A stretch of DNA of 64,000 bases, taken from Symsagittifera roscoffensis (lineage: Eukaryota > Xenacoelomorpha > Acoela > Convolutidae). The stretch spans positions 9,458,386 through 9,522,385 of the forward strand of contig NC_087063.1 in NCBI RefSeq assembly GCF_963678635.1, in the 5' to 3' direction. This document shows positions 37,001 to 52,000 of the stretch, piece after piece. Position numbers and translations under genes: made by a program. The notes beneath the pieces were generated by a model. It ran no database searches and was not told the origin of the DNA. It worked only from the letters and a program-made list of their open reading frames with translations. Each line of letters begins with the position of its first letter. Within the stretch, counting starts at the first letter, position 1.

Positions 37001-40000
37001 TTTCGTGACCTTTACACTTTTGCAGTTCGATAGTAAAGTTAGCCTGCTTTTAACAACGGAAATGAATTGAACGTGAAAGCTAATTGAACGTGAAACCTGA
37101 ATATCAAATTTGAAGGAGAACAAATCGAATTTTTCCCTGAAAAAAAAACACGGAAAAAAATCACGTTCCTAGATAATTGTATTCACTACATTCATTCACA
37201 TTTAATTAAAACAGTTAACTTAATGTGCGAATTCTGAAACTAAAGATTTTAAGTACCCGCTTGCAAAACTTATTGAACAACAAATACCGATTTTTTATCA
37301 ACCATTTTTCAGCCACAGACCACTAACACTCAGCAAACACTGGCCACATATAAAGCAAAGAAGAAATGCTCTGAAATGTTCAAAGCTACAGATCGTCATT
37401 ATAGAAAAAGTGCCACCAAATGAGCACTTTTATTTGCGAGTTAGGTTGGAAAAAAAAGGCTGGAGTCAATATAATACACTACGCTGCCTAGTGTAAATAT
37501 TGCACCAAATCAAGTTACATCAAACAAACGTAGCAAATAGACAGTTGGAAAACTGAAAAAGAGTATTTGAACGCAAGTAAACAGAAAAAATCCTAACTTC
37601 TTTCTCAAAAAAAAACTTTGGAAATTGAACTTCTAGAACAATTTATGATCGGCGCTTTTTGATTAAATTAACCTAATTTGAGAAAACTGGATCAATAAAT
37701 CAAATTTATAATTCGCTGGTAAATTTGAAAAATGAATTCCAATTTCAAAACTAGAAGTCGATCACGTTTTTCGTGACCTTTACACTTTTGCAATTCGATA
37801 GTGGAGTTTACCTTCCTTTTAACAAAGGAAAGGAACTGAACTTTAAAAGTAATCAAAAGTCAAACCGCAAAATTAAATAAATTTAAAGCTGAATCAATTT
37901 AAAGACTACGTTCATCGATTCTAACAAGATCTTGATTTCTTGATACATAAACACATTCGAAAAAAAATATATAGCCAACATTCAGATTTTTCTGAAATTT
38001 TTTTGTCACTATGTCCATTTACAGCTCAAAATCACATCAGCAAGTCATAAATCAAGTATTAACCAAATTTGAGACAGAAAGTGAGACGGAAATAAATAAG
38101 GCACAAAAGAAGACGAATGAATATAATTTTTGGGAACCACGCAAGTGCAGCAATGTCAACTACCGAATAGAAAATGATACGGAAATAACTATGATGAAAA
38201 AAGAGTTGAATGAATAATTTATTTTGAAAACTGACTATCGATTTGAGAAAAACAGTCGGAAATCTAACTACAGAAATTATACAAGCCTTTCTCATTTTCC
38301 GAGCAGCCACTAAGCCGACAATACGTCGGTAGACACCCATTGAGCCGTAAACAAATGCCATAAGAAATTGCTGTCAAAAAAATGTTGAGCAATAAGTTTT
38401 AAAACTTTCATCTCATAGAACACAGCCGACCTGATTTTCAACGATAAGACTGCTTTACGCTTCAAACAATACGAATTGAGGTGTCTAAGTCAATAGCCGA
38501 AATGATTCAGGGCGATTAAAAATTTTAAGCAAAAAAAACAAAGAAAATATCATATATAGTAATTCGGGGCTGAAAAATTGAAAAACTAAGCAATAAATCA
38601 ACAAAACTTGTAACAAAAGAATTTGTGTTAAAATCTGTGATATGGCAACTAAGGCGAAAAAACATAAGCAGAAAAACCAACATTCAATTTTTCGCGCAGA
38701 AAATTCAGTAGTTTCATGCATACTTAAACAAAACAAGGCTCAATCGCGACACCAATCCCCGACCACAGGATGCACAGGCACCCGATACAATTGTTACAAA
38801 TTCTGCAAGTGTAACAAAATCTACCTTTTGATGAAGTCTCCTCTCTCGCACATGGCACGTGCCGTTGACATCTGGGGGAAGAGTAGTTCTGGTCTGTGGA
38901 GCACATCCACCAGCACACTCAGCTCAGCCGCAGCTAGCGGCTTCAGATGACGCTCCAGCAAAATCACTACCTCCTAAGGCATCAAAAAATTAGTACGTAG
39001 TATTCTTTCACCACTTTCCACAAGAGAAGTTTCCGTTATCTATATTTCTATGAATTTATAGAGCCACCGAATACTTCATCAACTCAAGAATCACAAGCGG
39101 ACATACCTGTAGCCCGTCAATGATGTTCTTGTAATTGAGTGACCTCTGTGCAGCATGTGATGCGTCTCGGATAACAGAACACTTCGCCGACAGGTGGTTG
39201 CCATGGTGATGATTAGCCGCACTCCTGGCTGTCACCAGGCTCTTCAGACTAGTGTTGCTGAACAACATGTCGAAACTGGAGTCCAGGTCAACCGGAATGG
39301 CGATCCCTCGATTCTTAGCCAACACATACAAACTCCTAGAATATTATGATGACCAATTAACATAAACTGTAGTACAATTTGAGAACTGCTCCTGAAAATA
39401 GCAACGTATCTTAAACAGCAAAATAAATTGTTAATCATTTGTTATTCATATCTTACATCGTAATATGACGCCTTTCACCATAATTGCATCTGAAACTTAA
39501 ATCGAAATGGAAAATTTGCAATGTGTAGGGATCGAACCTGATGCACTCCTCGACGTTGCGCCTCTGCTCGATGCAAGTGAATGTGATTTGGGAGAAGATG
39601 CTGAAAGCGTTCTGAAGGAGTCTTGCGAATGTGGACTGTCTAGTCTGCATGACTGTTTGTTCCAAGTATGGCGAGTTAAAGAAAGCTACTATCACTTGCA
39701 TGACCGTTGTGCAGATGTATTCCTCCAGCTGCTTGTCTTTTGGGTATTGAGAACAGATCTAAGCAGAACTTAAATTTAAAAAGCAAATGACAATTTAGCA
39801 GCGAATTAATCCGAATGATACTGCTAAATTAAAGATCTTCAGAGGAAGAATTGTATTGGTAGGCTCGAATTAAAAGTTTGAGATTATATTTACTGAAGAA
39901 AAATGGCTAGAACAAAATGTTACAACTGTGATCGTCAATACCGTGAAGTTTTCACACAGATGTTTAACCGCCTCAAAATAACCCTAATTTCGATTTCGGT

Positions 40001-43000
40001 AAAGGCCTCAAATAACCCGATAAATTCGATTACTGTATTAAAATTTTCGATCAATCAAGTATTACTATTTCATACTCAAAGATCATGAATTAAAAACAAT
40101 ACGTCGTCGTTCGTCGTATGTGGATTGAACTTAGCTGACCTTTGCCATGTCGGCGATAAAGCTCTCGAATATCTTCCAGATGGACTGCTGAGTATATATG
40201 TCTTTGTTCTCCACCTCTGTGTCGATGTAGCAGTGGTGCAGAAACTTCACGTATGCATTTTTCATCTACTCATTCAAAATAGGCGATTCATTGAAATCAA
40301 TGTCAGGAAAAATTTATGCCTTTTTTGTGATTAGCATCATAACTCGCAAAAAAACTGCCTGACCTTACATCTGCAGAATTTGCCCATAAACACTAGAATG
40401 AAAAGGAACTTATATCGAACCTCCTTGAAAATTTGCTTATTTCCTACTTCTATTGTGATTATTACATTTATTTTGACAATTATTAGCGACTTAAGAGTAG
40501 ACATACCCCCTCCATCGGCCATGTTATAATATGACAGAAATTTATTATTGATTTTAGTAACTTTTACATGGTTTCTTTTTGAGAAACAAATTATTTCTTT
40601 CTTTCTATCAAACGACAAAAAGTCTGTTGAAGGTTTTGTTGATTCTTTTCTTATCTTGGAGTTCGGATTTGAAAATGAAAAGCTCGGTATCATAAATTTC
40701 ATAGATTACTCTTACTTTGAAAAGGCAAACATCGGTATCAAAAATTTCATAGTTCACGCCCATTTACCAATGCAATGGAAGACGGATGAGTGAGCATTCT
40801 CTGGATATCATCCAGAGTAATATACGCTGTACACTTGATCTCCGTGTGAAGATTTTTCCCTTTGGCACACATTGCCAGCAAATTCACCAGTTCAATATGG
40901 TACAAAAGAGGACTATTGTCCGCCTTAACTGCAACCACTTCAGGGGAGACATCCCCGCCGTGATCCAAATTGGAGAGGGTGTCTACATTAGGGTTGGCCT
41001 GACGCACTTTCGTGTACATTTCCATTAACTTCACCAGTTCCTCAAAAGCCGTCTTATCCGGGTAGAACATCAATACTTCTTCGCCCACATTTGAGAGCTA
41101 GAAAAAAAACAGAACACCAATCTTAAATTTCAGCAAGTACGTTTGTTTTTTTTTTCAAAAAAACATCACACTAGACTTAACAAAATTGAAACTAAATTGT
41201 GGAAAATTTATTTACATTGATGAGGGTTCTGACACCGCTAATTAGCGATTAATAGCAAACTTGGATAGCTTGGATTTAGTGACGATAATTAGGCGGAGAG
41301 AACACAATTTTTTTGCTGATTGTAATCCAGGAACGGGTTGCGAAAAAAAAATACCTCATTTCTCTGCAACTTAATTTTCGACGAAAAAGTTTATATTAAG
41401 TCTGTTTGATTTTAATGGCTGAAAATACAATTTGGCTGAATAACAGGTGTTTTCAACTACTTTTAATTTTTTTTCTTCAATCAAGCTCTTAGAAAAATAC
41501 CCGCAATTGTTTTTCATTCAACGGAGTTCAACTTAGCAGTTCATTGAATAGCGATGTCAGAAGCCTGGTGTTTATTTCTATTCGATATTTGGCTACTGTT
41601 CTACCTAGCTGGCGGGTTCAAATTTGAACTGCCACTTACGTCTACTAAAGTTTGCGATGTGAATATAATAACTAAATGCTCAAAAAATAATATTAAAATG
41701 CAAAGCAAATCGAAAGCATATATTGTACCATTGAAACCTGCATAAGCTCATATTGAAAAAATCGGTGACAACTCGAATAAAATCGAGCCACAGAATAACC
41801 TGCATTACCTAAATTGCAGCTAGCTGAAAAATACCAGTCTCATAACATTGAAATGCATTAGATTGGACTTTTGAAGATAGTTTCAACATTGAAGTCGTTT
41901 CCAACTGAAAACGGTGACTTATTTTTTCCTAGAAGCTCATTCAGTGAACTTAAGACTCATTCTAAAACAAAGCTGTAGCCGACTTAACGAGTAAAAAGAA
42001 GTTTTGCCAAAACACGCTTGAAAATCTAGTAAACTATTGAATAACCACCGTTCAAACTTCAATCCCAAGCAAGCAAAGCAAAACTGTACTCCTCGAAGAC
42101 GAAAAAATCTGTTGAATACTTTTCAATACTTCCCAAGGACATAACAGTTATCTTTGTTTCGATTGAAGTCTTATCTTAGATTTTAAAAGTCAAAAAGTGT
42201 CCAAAAAACGGTCAATAGATCGAGACATTGACTTGCTGTAATCAATAATTTTCTTTCTGCAAAAAGAAGGTCATTGTCGCTTCAGCAAAAAAGATTCCCA
42301 AAACCGATTTTCTCGACTGCACATTTAACCCAAGCATTGGCACGCTAGTTCTCGAGTAAAAGTCAAAATGTTTCCAAAACGGTCAAACTTTCAAAACTTT
42401 GGCTTTTTGAAAGCTATAACAATTTTCTTAAATAATTTAGATAAACCAAAATAATTGCAAAAGAGAAAAAAATTTCCAGTGTCTCAAAAATATTTGAAAA
42501 AACCCAATCCCATACATTTTCATAATGCGTGTTTTTATTAAACAGAATAATAGGCAAACATGCCATGCCAGACATTTTAATTTTAAATTAGCAACGAACA
42601 AAACATACGCAGCAGAATCAAATCCGACAAACGTTGAGCAGACACCAGTTGAGCCAAAAAAATGAGTTTAAAAATTTTTCAAGTTCCACATGAAACTACA
42701 ATAAACAACACGTGCAATTACCATAAAACTTGCTTACACCACAAGAGAAATCCTTGATGTGGCAACTAAGCTGACAAAACTTAAGCAGATAAGCGAAAGT
42801 CCGACGAATCAATTTTTACCGAATCCCTTTTTACCAAAACTTTTTTCAATTACACACTGAAAACAAACGAGGTTCGGCCAGGATTTGAACACTGGGCCCT
42901 AGGGTAAAGGCAACGGCATTACATCTAAGCCAAGTGCGAAGGAACCTGCAAGTTGGTTGATTCAATGTCTAATTCCCTATTACAAGACACTTTCTTTCGC

Positions 43001-46000
43001 AAGTGTAATGAATGATTGATCACAAGGTAAATTTGTATATTACTCAGGGATATTTTAAAATTAACAATTTTTGAAACTAATGGTTCAACTTAGAATGAAC
43101 TTTAAAAAACAGGGTAGCAGGTTGTTGTGCAAGTAGCAAAGAATTTCCCGGCCACATTTTTTTCTTTTTGCATTTGGGGGTAGAGGGTAAAGCCGTGAGA
43201 ATTAAGGCTTCAAAAAGCTTACTCCATCCTCTAAAAGATATTCGATAAGTTTTTATTGACAATTTTTTGTGAATTCCGATCATCTCCAATAGGGCTTTAA
43301 CGTGACAACACTACGTGAGACAACGCTTTCTTTAAGTGTCTAAGCTTGGGCAAAAAATAGACTGCAGGCCATCGTACCTTCCCGTAATTTTCAGTTGTGG
43401 TCTCAATTACAAATAAGCCCGCTAAAAACCAAATTTGAGGAAGTACAAATTTTTCTCAAAAAAGAAAACAGCAAAAAAACACAGCCAACAGATGGTTGGA
43501 AAAATGCAGAATTCAAGGAAACCAAAAAAACTGTTGATTGACTTTCGAAGGAAAAATTTTTGTTTAACCTTTTTGAATTTCAAGAATAAATTATCAGTGG
43601 TATCTTTTTCTTAAAACTATCGTATCAAACTGGATCAATAAGGTAATTTTTCTTCCGCTTGAAATTGAGAAATTTAAATTCCATTTTCGAAACTAGAAGT
43701 CATTCACGTTTTTCACCTTTACACTTTTGCTGATCGATAGTGGAGTTTGCCTTCCTTTTAACAAAAGAAATCAACAGAAATTAAATGAAATCAAAAGTCA
43801 AACAACAGCAAAAAACATTATTTTTTCCTGATAAAAAAACAATAAAAACATGACGACATTTATAAAAGATCGATATCGATTCTTTAAAATATTACATTAT
43901 AACCAGACACCCGATTCAACCTTGGGCAGTCGAAATTAGGCAAATGGAAGCCTCGCAGAAACGTCTTTGGACAAAAAAATTCATAATCAATCTTCATTTT
44001 CAAATCAAATTGTTACAAATTTGATCTCCTGAACCTAAACCTTCGTTTTAAACGCCTAATTAGCAAGAAGAAAACAGCTATTGTGTTAAAATAGACCACA
44101 AACTGTAGAAAAATATTGAATTTGCAATAATTTTGATGTTCAAGATTTTAAAAATTCAAAACATCCATCACTTAAGAATTAAAAAAACTAATGTTAATTA
44201 TCCATAGATAAAAAATGAAACATTTAGCTCATTAAAGTCATAAAAACTTCAACGGTAACTATATCCACGAGTAATTGCAATCCATTAAAGATTTTCAGTT
44301 CCTCGAAAAACATAATACCCTGATCAGAGCTGAAATGGTTTTGATCAGAGTCTAATAGAGAACTAATATTTTAATGTTACAGTACTGCAGAAGTACTGAT
44401 TTCCTGTGTGATCGACCCGGGCTTTCTATACTGTATTTTTGATACTATTCGGTTATTCAATATCTGACCGAAAAAATCAGACGCCAAAAAAGGCCAGACA
44501 CGCCAATGGGACAAGCGCTGAACAGGCTTTCGATTGCTTTGAAAGGTAAACAATACTTATAAACAAAAAAAATAATCTAAATCGAAGCTCAATTCCTCAA
44601 TTAACTCAGTCGTTTTTAACTCAAAACGAAACCAAAAAGACACTGCAACTGGTGATAATGAAGATGGTCGACATCTGAGTTACGTGTAAGTTTTAAGCTT
44701 TGCGGATGACAGTATTAGCTAGACGTACACATAGGACAAACTTCCCTTATCCACAAATGAATAACCAGACAACAAAGTTAAACGTGGCTGAAAATTTTCA
44801 CATTCTAACTCACGTTTCGATGGTACGTCGAATGTAGCTGAAGAAAAGTTCTTTCAAATTTTGAAAAATTAATTGGGCTCTTTATTTGCACCCCCACCTC
44901 ACATTAGCATCAATTTTATGGTGTAGCGAGGGGTTTTACAAGGTTAAACAAAGACCAAATATATTTGTCATAGCCTAATTAGTTCGCATGCCAATGTTCG
45001 TAACATTCGGATAACGTGAACAAAATTTCACTAGTAAAATTTTGCAGGTGGGGGAGGGGGAAGGAAAAAGAGTCATTAATTAGTATCATTAAACAATTTT
45101 GATATCATTAATAATGCTCCCCTTCGAAATGTTGGGGAGGGTTACTACTATGTTAAAATTGTCTTTAACCAAGTTTATCCATTCAATTCTTCTTATTCTA
45201 CGAGGCTTGATTCCTTATGAAACCCGCATTATGGAACCCGCATTATAGAACCCGCGTTATAGAGGGATTATAAACTTAGTTCAGCTGTTGTTCAGTCAGC
45301 CAATTAATTCTCTAGGACTCTAGGAAGGGGAGTTAGAAAAAAGCGAACAACTGGATTACCAGCTCTTAAGAACTGGGCCCACTTGCTCGCTAATTAAATT
45401 AACAGTCATTAATTCGCATCCGCCCGCTGTCAGTTGTATACCCTTGTAAGTATAAGCTTGCATCATATCTCTGGTTCTCATGTTAAAGAATAAAAATCTT
45501 AAATTAAAAAAAAAGAGTGATTGCACTATTTAAGTCTCGTTTTTTTTTCGCTTTAAATTTGCCTCTTGACCTAAATTAATTATTGAACCTTTTGATCTGA
45601 TGTCATATGATGTGATTCCTTTACGGGGCAACCTTCAACAAGCCTCTCGTTGGCTTTCTGGTTGTCCTATCATGAGTTATCTTTGAATTTTTGCATATTG
45701 TGTTATGATAATTTGATTACTCATGATGAATATTTAAATAAATAAATAAACTCTGTTTATATTCCAGCAAACAAGGGCCAACTTTTTTGTTCTTATCAAT
45801 TTTGTTCCTATCAAAAACATCAATTAGCTGGGCTGCTAAACCCCGCAAGTTTTGAAAACTTATATTAAGCTTCAGCAAAATCATCGAGGAGACTCGTAAT
45901 TTTGAAATCAATCTTTCAAAAAGACTGAAAATTGTTTCAACTTATCTCTGTATGTGATTATGTTAGCCTAAGTTATTATCAGGTCACTTACATTAGAATT

Positions 46001-49000
46001 TATGTGTTTAGAGATATTTATAGTAAATTGCGTGGATTTATTTCCCTTGTATTTCATCTCTCACCTCTACCATTACACTTTGTTGCACTTTGCGCAGTGA
46101 CCTGCCATCGGAGTGTACAAATGTTAGGAGCAGCTGCAGATACTGCACGTATCTTCCGTGCGATTCTATACAGTGCACAAAGTGCTGAATGATTCTGTCT
46201 TCCACATTCTCACACAATTGTCTGTTTTCCAGAAAAATATGTCGCACTGTCTCTGCCTCCAGCAGCTGAAACATTTTCTCTTCATTTCATGTCCAAAAAA
46301 TGATATCTGGCAACATGAAAGCAAGGAGTTCCCAAAATATCAAATGGATCTTTTGTTCCATTTGATATTTGTACGGTTGATTCCAAACTTCCTTACCACT
46401 TACGCCCAAATGTCAAACTTTCCCATTTTAGCCTCCCCCAGCTTAGTAGCAAAAAAAACGATAGCCCCTCCTTTAGTCAATTTTTAATTGGCTTTAAAAC
46501 TATCGTTGTGCATTTATTTAAAAGTGCATTAATACAAAAAGGCAGCCATATTTTGTTACTACTGAACTAAGCGCTGCGCAGAGTTGCAAGTTATGTATAA
46601 ATAAATAAAGAGGTACATTCTATTTCATAGTTTATATATGTATTCTCTATCTGATTTATTACCTGGAAAGCTATGATTTGCCAGTGGGGAGCTATAATGG
46701 GAAAGAACCCACAATGCCAAAATTACGTTTACTATAAGATCCCACTTATATTTTTGGATACTCTCCGCTTTCAATCTGCCATAACCTTACGCTACGACAT
46801 GCAACTACCAGTATGCGCATGTTTTTGGGCTCTTTTACTAAAAAAAAGAGTGGGTTATTTCGAAGATGCATTAAGAATTCTAATAAGCAAGTCTGACTTT
46901 TTAAGCTGACCAGGCAGCAATTATTCCTGAATTCAAATTCGACTCAATTAGATTTTTTTTACTGACAGTCTTCTCAAATTCTAATTATGGGTACGGGAAT
47001 TTGCATAGGATTAGCCTTTCTAATTAAGTAAATTGAATCGCTTTTTAAATTCAGCGAGATTTCTCGTTGAAATGAATGACAGTGTTAATAATTGAGTGTT
47101 AATTATTGTGATGAACTAGTTTCAAAATTAACATGTCACATACCTTCCTCACCTGTTATATTCAAACGTGAATGACTGAGTTGTATCAAAATATTCATAG
47201 AGTACCAATAAGACTAAGAACATAGTCAACATACAGCTAAAAGTGTCAATGAACTTGATGCGAAGCAAAAAACAACTTTCGAAACTAAACGAAATAAGTA
47301 TATTACTTAACGTTCTTTCAAGGATCATTAATAATTGACATTTTGGATGAAAAACCCCAGTTTGAGAAATTTTACTCCGCTGCGAAATCAGATTAAAAAC
47401 CACTTTAAAAACTAATTTTTTGCGCCATTTGCATTTTCGTTATTGACAAGCGTAATTTGCCTTTAAAAAACCCAAAAAGCAAACAACGAGAAATCACAAT
47501 TGAGCTTGAACATCTTTAATGAACATTTTTTCGAAAAAAACAATAAAATCATCACGAACTAGATAAGTGCCTTCACTCTGCTTATTGACACAGAGTAATA
47601 CAAAAACAAAGTCAACTGAAAGTTGGAAAAGAGTAATAAACGCAAGTAAACAAAAAAACACTGACTTTGTTCAAAGAATCTAACTTTCGAATTTCAAAGA
47701 AAAAAATAGATGCCCAATTAGCTCTATGAATTTCAAAAACAAACTTTTGACTAGCGCGTTTTACATAACATTAACCCAACTTCAGAGAGCTGCATCAATA
47801 GGTAATTTTTCTTTCCGCTGGGAAATCTGAAAAATAAAAAGCCATTTTCGAAACTAGAAATCGTTCACGTTTTTTTTTCGAGCTACTTCCATGTTGGTAT
47901 TTGGAGAATGCTACTTACGTAACTTACAGATGAATTTCAATTGAATTCAAAAGAAGCATATATACCTAACTGCATTCATAAATGCATTAATATATATGAA
48001 AGCACATTTGTAGTTATAAGAGCATTTTAAGACTTTCTTAAAAAAACCAAAACCTAAATAAGAGTCTGAACTACCTTCATTACTCTTAACAAAAGAACAT
48101 AAAAACTAAATTTTAGTGGAGCAGAATAGGCAACTCTTGCGGGTGTCAGAAAATTGACGAAAAAATTTTCTAGCAGTTGAAATCAGCTTCCTTTTTGATC
48201 GATCGATTTCCTATTGCATTTTGACAATTTTTAATCTTGAAGAAAGCTCTAACTTAATTGCATTGTATTCGATTTAGAGCTTTCTTTCAAAAAAGATACA
48301 AAAAAGACTCTAAATTCAACCTTACGGTCCATTTTGAGAACTACAGTCGCAAGTTGCGGGTATAATGCTATAAAAATTTTAGAATCTGAAAATTTGACTG
48401 TCCAAATACATTTTGCTCAAAAATAAAATTGAAGCTTACATTCTTTTCTTCATATTTTTTCAGCAGCTAAATCTCAAGTTACACCTTTTAAGAATCGATA
48501 AAGATTCTGAATACCGGTGCCCTTTTTTCCCTTTCCGTTGAAAAATTGTTCCTTTATTGGCACAACCTAGCCACTTAACTGCTTCAAAAAATTGAAACTA
48601 CCTACCAAAAAAAACGATACAGCAAAAGTAAAAAGAGCACGAATAAGTTTTGAGACTTTGATTTAAGATAATCTGCATTACTAAAAAAAACAGAAAAAAC
48701 ATATTTAGATAACATTAAATTAGAGACGATTTAATGAAAAACGAATTTTTGAAGAAAAAACCCATCACCTTACAATTCTTTTAGTTTCAAGCATCTTTTG
48801 CAATTTATACACTTTTTTCGTGCAACTAATCGAATTCGGGAAAATTGGGTCCATAAGTAATTTTTTTTCTGCTGGGAATTCTGTAAGCTAAAGTCTGTGT
48901 TAAACTTAAAAACATTCACACGTTTTTTTTGCAAACTCAAAAAGAAGTCAAAAGAACAACAAACCGCAAAAAAAAATTGAGCTTGAACAACTATGAATTT

Positions 49001-52000
49001 TCCGAACAAAAAACCGCACAACCCAAAAAAGTGATAAATCAATTAAATCATTCACTCTTAAAATGTTTTTCATCGTTGATATAACTACTAAAAATGACCC
49101 TTGAACGATTTTTGCGAAACCGCAGAAGATAATTTAAAACACAGAGGCGAAGCTGCGGTTCGCAAGCTTCTACGAAAAAACCATAAAGAAGCAGTTCTAT
49201 GAAAGCCACACAGAGGCAAAGCTGCGCTTCGCAAACACAAGCGAGAACACGACAAAAAAGCAGCTATACAAAAAGAGAATGTACAAAAAAGCCTCAATTA
49301 AAAAAAAATCGGCTACGTCTCGGATTCATACCTACGACCTACTGAGACCTAGAAAATATGAGTCTCACACACTAACCTCTCACACACTAACCACTAAGCC
49401 AAAAACGCTTAATTTTGACAAACACTAGCCACAAAAAAAAGCAGAAAACAGGTGCTATGCGATTTCCAATGCTACGGTAAAATTTCCATACAAGTGAATA
49501 CTTTCAATGAACGGTTTTATTTGCAAATTAGGTAAGAAAAAAAGGGTTCGTACTAATCCACCAAAACTCGCCAGCGTGAATAATAAAAATCGAAATAAGC
49601 ATCGCGCTAGCATAACTTTTGCTATGCGTCGGATTCAAACCAGCGACCTCAAGTTTTGGAGTTTCAACTCCTTCTCAGCCACGGACACTTAACGCTCTTA
49701 AACTTTAGCCACAATTACAGCAGCCAACAGATTCTATGAAAATTCGAAAGGCCCCCAAATGAGCACTTTCCTTGGCGAGTTTGACTAGAAAAAAAAGTGT
49801 TGCTAGCGTAAACACTGACCATAGTCATCATACAGCTCAAAATTATCAATGGACAAAGAAACGAAAAAATGGAAAAAAATTTCAATTTTTGAGTTTCATG
49901 GAAGAAAATAAATCACTGCGACTGACTTTTTTCGTCAAAATCAAACAAAATTAAGGTGACTAGTTATGTGGGCAAATTTTTATCCCACAAGGAATTATAA
50001 ATTACCCACCTTTTTCGGAGTTAAAATTCAGGCGCCATTTCCATTTCTATAATAATGAGCGTAACCTTGCCGAAACTTGGAAAATAAATTGTACATCGAA
50101 TTTCAAAAAAAACATCACAAAAATCCTTGAAAAAAGGCCACCTAACTAAGTGAAAATTCACATCGTTCATTAACACTTGAAAATTTGATGAACGGTCAAT
50201 TGGAAGCTGCAGTAGATGACTAACAGTAAAAATCGGAATGTTGGCAACATCGACAACCCTCAGCGCCATTATCCATTCGAGCATCGTTCTTTTTCAGTTA
50301 CAATCTTTTGATACTTTTCCATGTAGCAATACTTAGTAACTCAATTACTGGTGACAAAATAAGCGTTTGCTTCAGCTCGACTTCTGATTTGCTGGGCCAA
50401 ATTGATTTTGCCAACAAACTCGAATATTCTTGAATATTCTAGAATATCCTATGACATGATGAAGTGTGCATGAGAAGCAAAAGGGAAAGGACAACAGAAC
50501 AGAGGTGGTAGTTGATAATAAAAAGGAAGGAGGCAGTAAATAGAAAACAGTACAAGACCGGGCAGCATAGGATTCAGTGTGCACATACCCATGTTAGGTG
50601 AGGACCAAACCAGACGTCGCTTTCGGCCAATTGCACTTTTTAGGACAACGGCACTCAAATCATTAAACTTAGAGATCATCATCATCATCATATACTCAAA
50701 ATTTTAAATATCAGTCCATTGCTTTGCCGTATTTGAATTATGGTATCTTTGATTTTAGTGCAATCAGTAAGTCAGTTGTCCTAAGTTGAGCTTGGCCGAA
50801 AGAGGGTAAGTATAGGAAAGATAAATTACTCACTGAAATTAGTGTGACTCCTCGCTGCAAACGTTCACCTCGATAAAAATCACTCGAGAGCCGTATCGCT
50901 TTACTCTTATCAATTAAATAGGAAATAACTAGAAGGTTCTGGATAGTTCTCGAGTTAATTTCTATGCAAAATTGAGCGTTGAAAACCTCCAAAAAACTTG
51001 TTTTTAGAAAATGCATTCACTGAAATCCCTTTCATTTTTTGAATTACATGTGCAGTGCAGTTTGATATTTTTAATGTAGGAAATGTTCGAGTAAGATTGA
51101 TACGAAACGGAGTAGAGCAAGAGGAACTCTTTCTGTGCACAAAAGTGCATCGTAATATTAACAAGACTACTCGTGTCAGGAAAAAGCACCGAAAACTCCT
51201 ACAGTTTTTTCCAGTGTATGAAGCAGTTTTCGGCAGTAAAATTTTTTTGGTAATATAGAAAAAATCTGAAATCAATCAGAATGCCAATTTTTTAACCAAC
51301 CCCCCCTCTTGAAAACTGGAAATGCAGTGCGCATTTTTTTATTACAAACTGACGATATTCAAACTTCTACAACTTTTGCTACATTTGTAGCTCACATTTT
51401 TTTTCTATTTCTGAGCTTAGGGTATCGATATACTTTTGTTGAAGGATATTTTTCAAAAATTTTGATTTAGCGTCGAACCTTCTTTGGAAACAAAAGCCAA
51501 ACTGAGCACAAAGATTCTATACCTTTCTTCGTAAAATTTCTTTAAGATCATGAAAAACAGTTTAAGAGTTCTCAATTTTCTTCGGATGCCTATTACTGCC
51601 AATGGGGAAACTATGGAAGGTTTGCAAAGAAAATAGGCCGGCAATATCTTGCAGTACATACATGCTGACTTGTGACTAGTAAAAAAAATAACTGAAACAT
51701 GGCCCAGTGTTTGACTCCGATGCAAAATAAACTAAAATACATGAAAGTTTATATCAAGTAGTAAAAATTTGGAACACACAGGTTTCATTAAAAAGAACAA
51801 AAAGCCAATTTTGATAAGATTTTGCTGCATTTTCAATTTTCAGACAACCTAAAGACTTTAAATGCTGTTTGAAAATCTAGCTTTTGCAAGCATTTTTCAA
51901 ATACGACTTTCGCTCATTTCAATCAATACTGTATGTTCCAACTTTTGCAACTCTCTAGAGCTTGAAAATTATGATGATTAACTCGATCAGTTATTACTAA

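Noticed and set aside
40337-40702. 121-aa minus ORF between exons 7 and 8
   Set aside because: Intronic; low-complexity Lys/Phe/Ile composition, and conserved exons on both sides join without it.
48770-49042. Hydrophobic minus ORF resembling a membrane protein
   Set aside because: It lies inside a family A repeat copy. Phe/Leu richness follows from poly-A/T sequence.
50449-50691. Minus ORF with a Met run and Pro/Phe/Leu-rich end
   Set aside because: The Met run comes from a CAT/ATC simple repeat; no splice context fits ITPR and no domain is visible.
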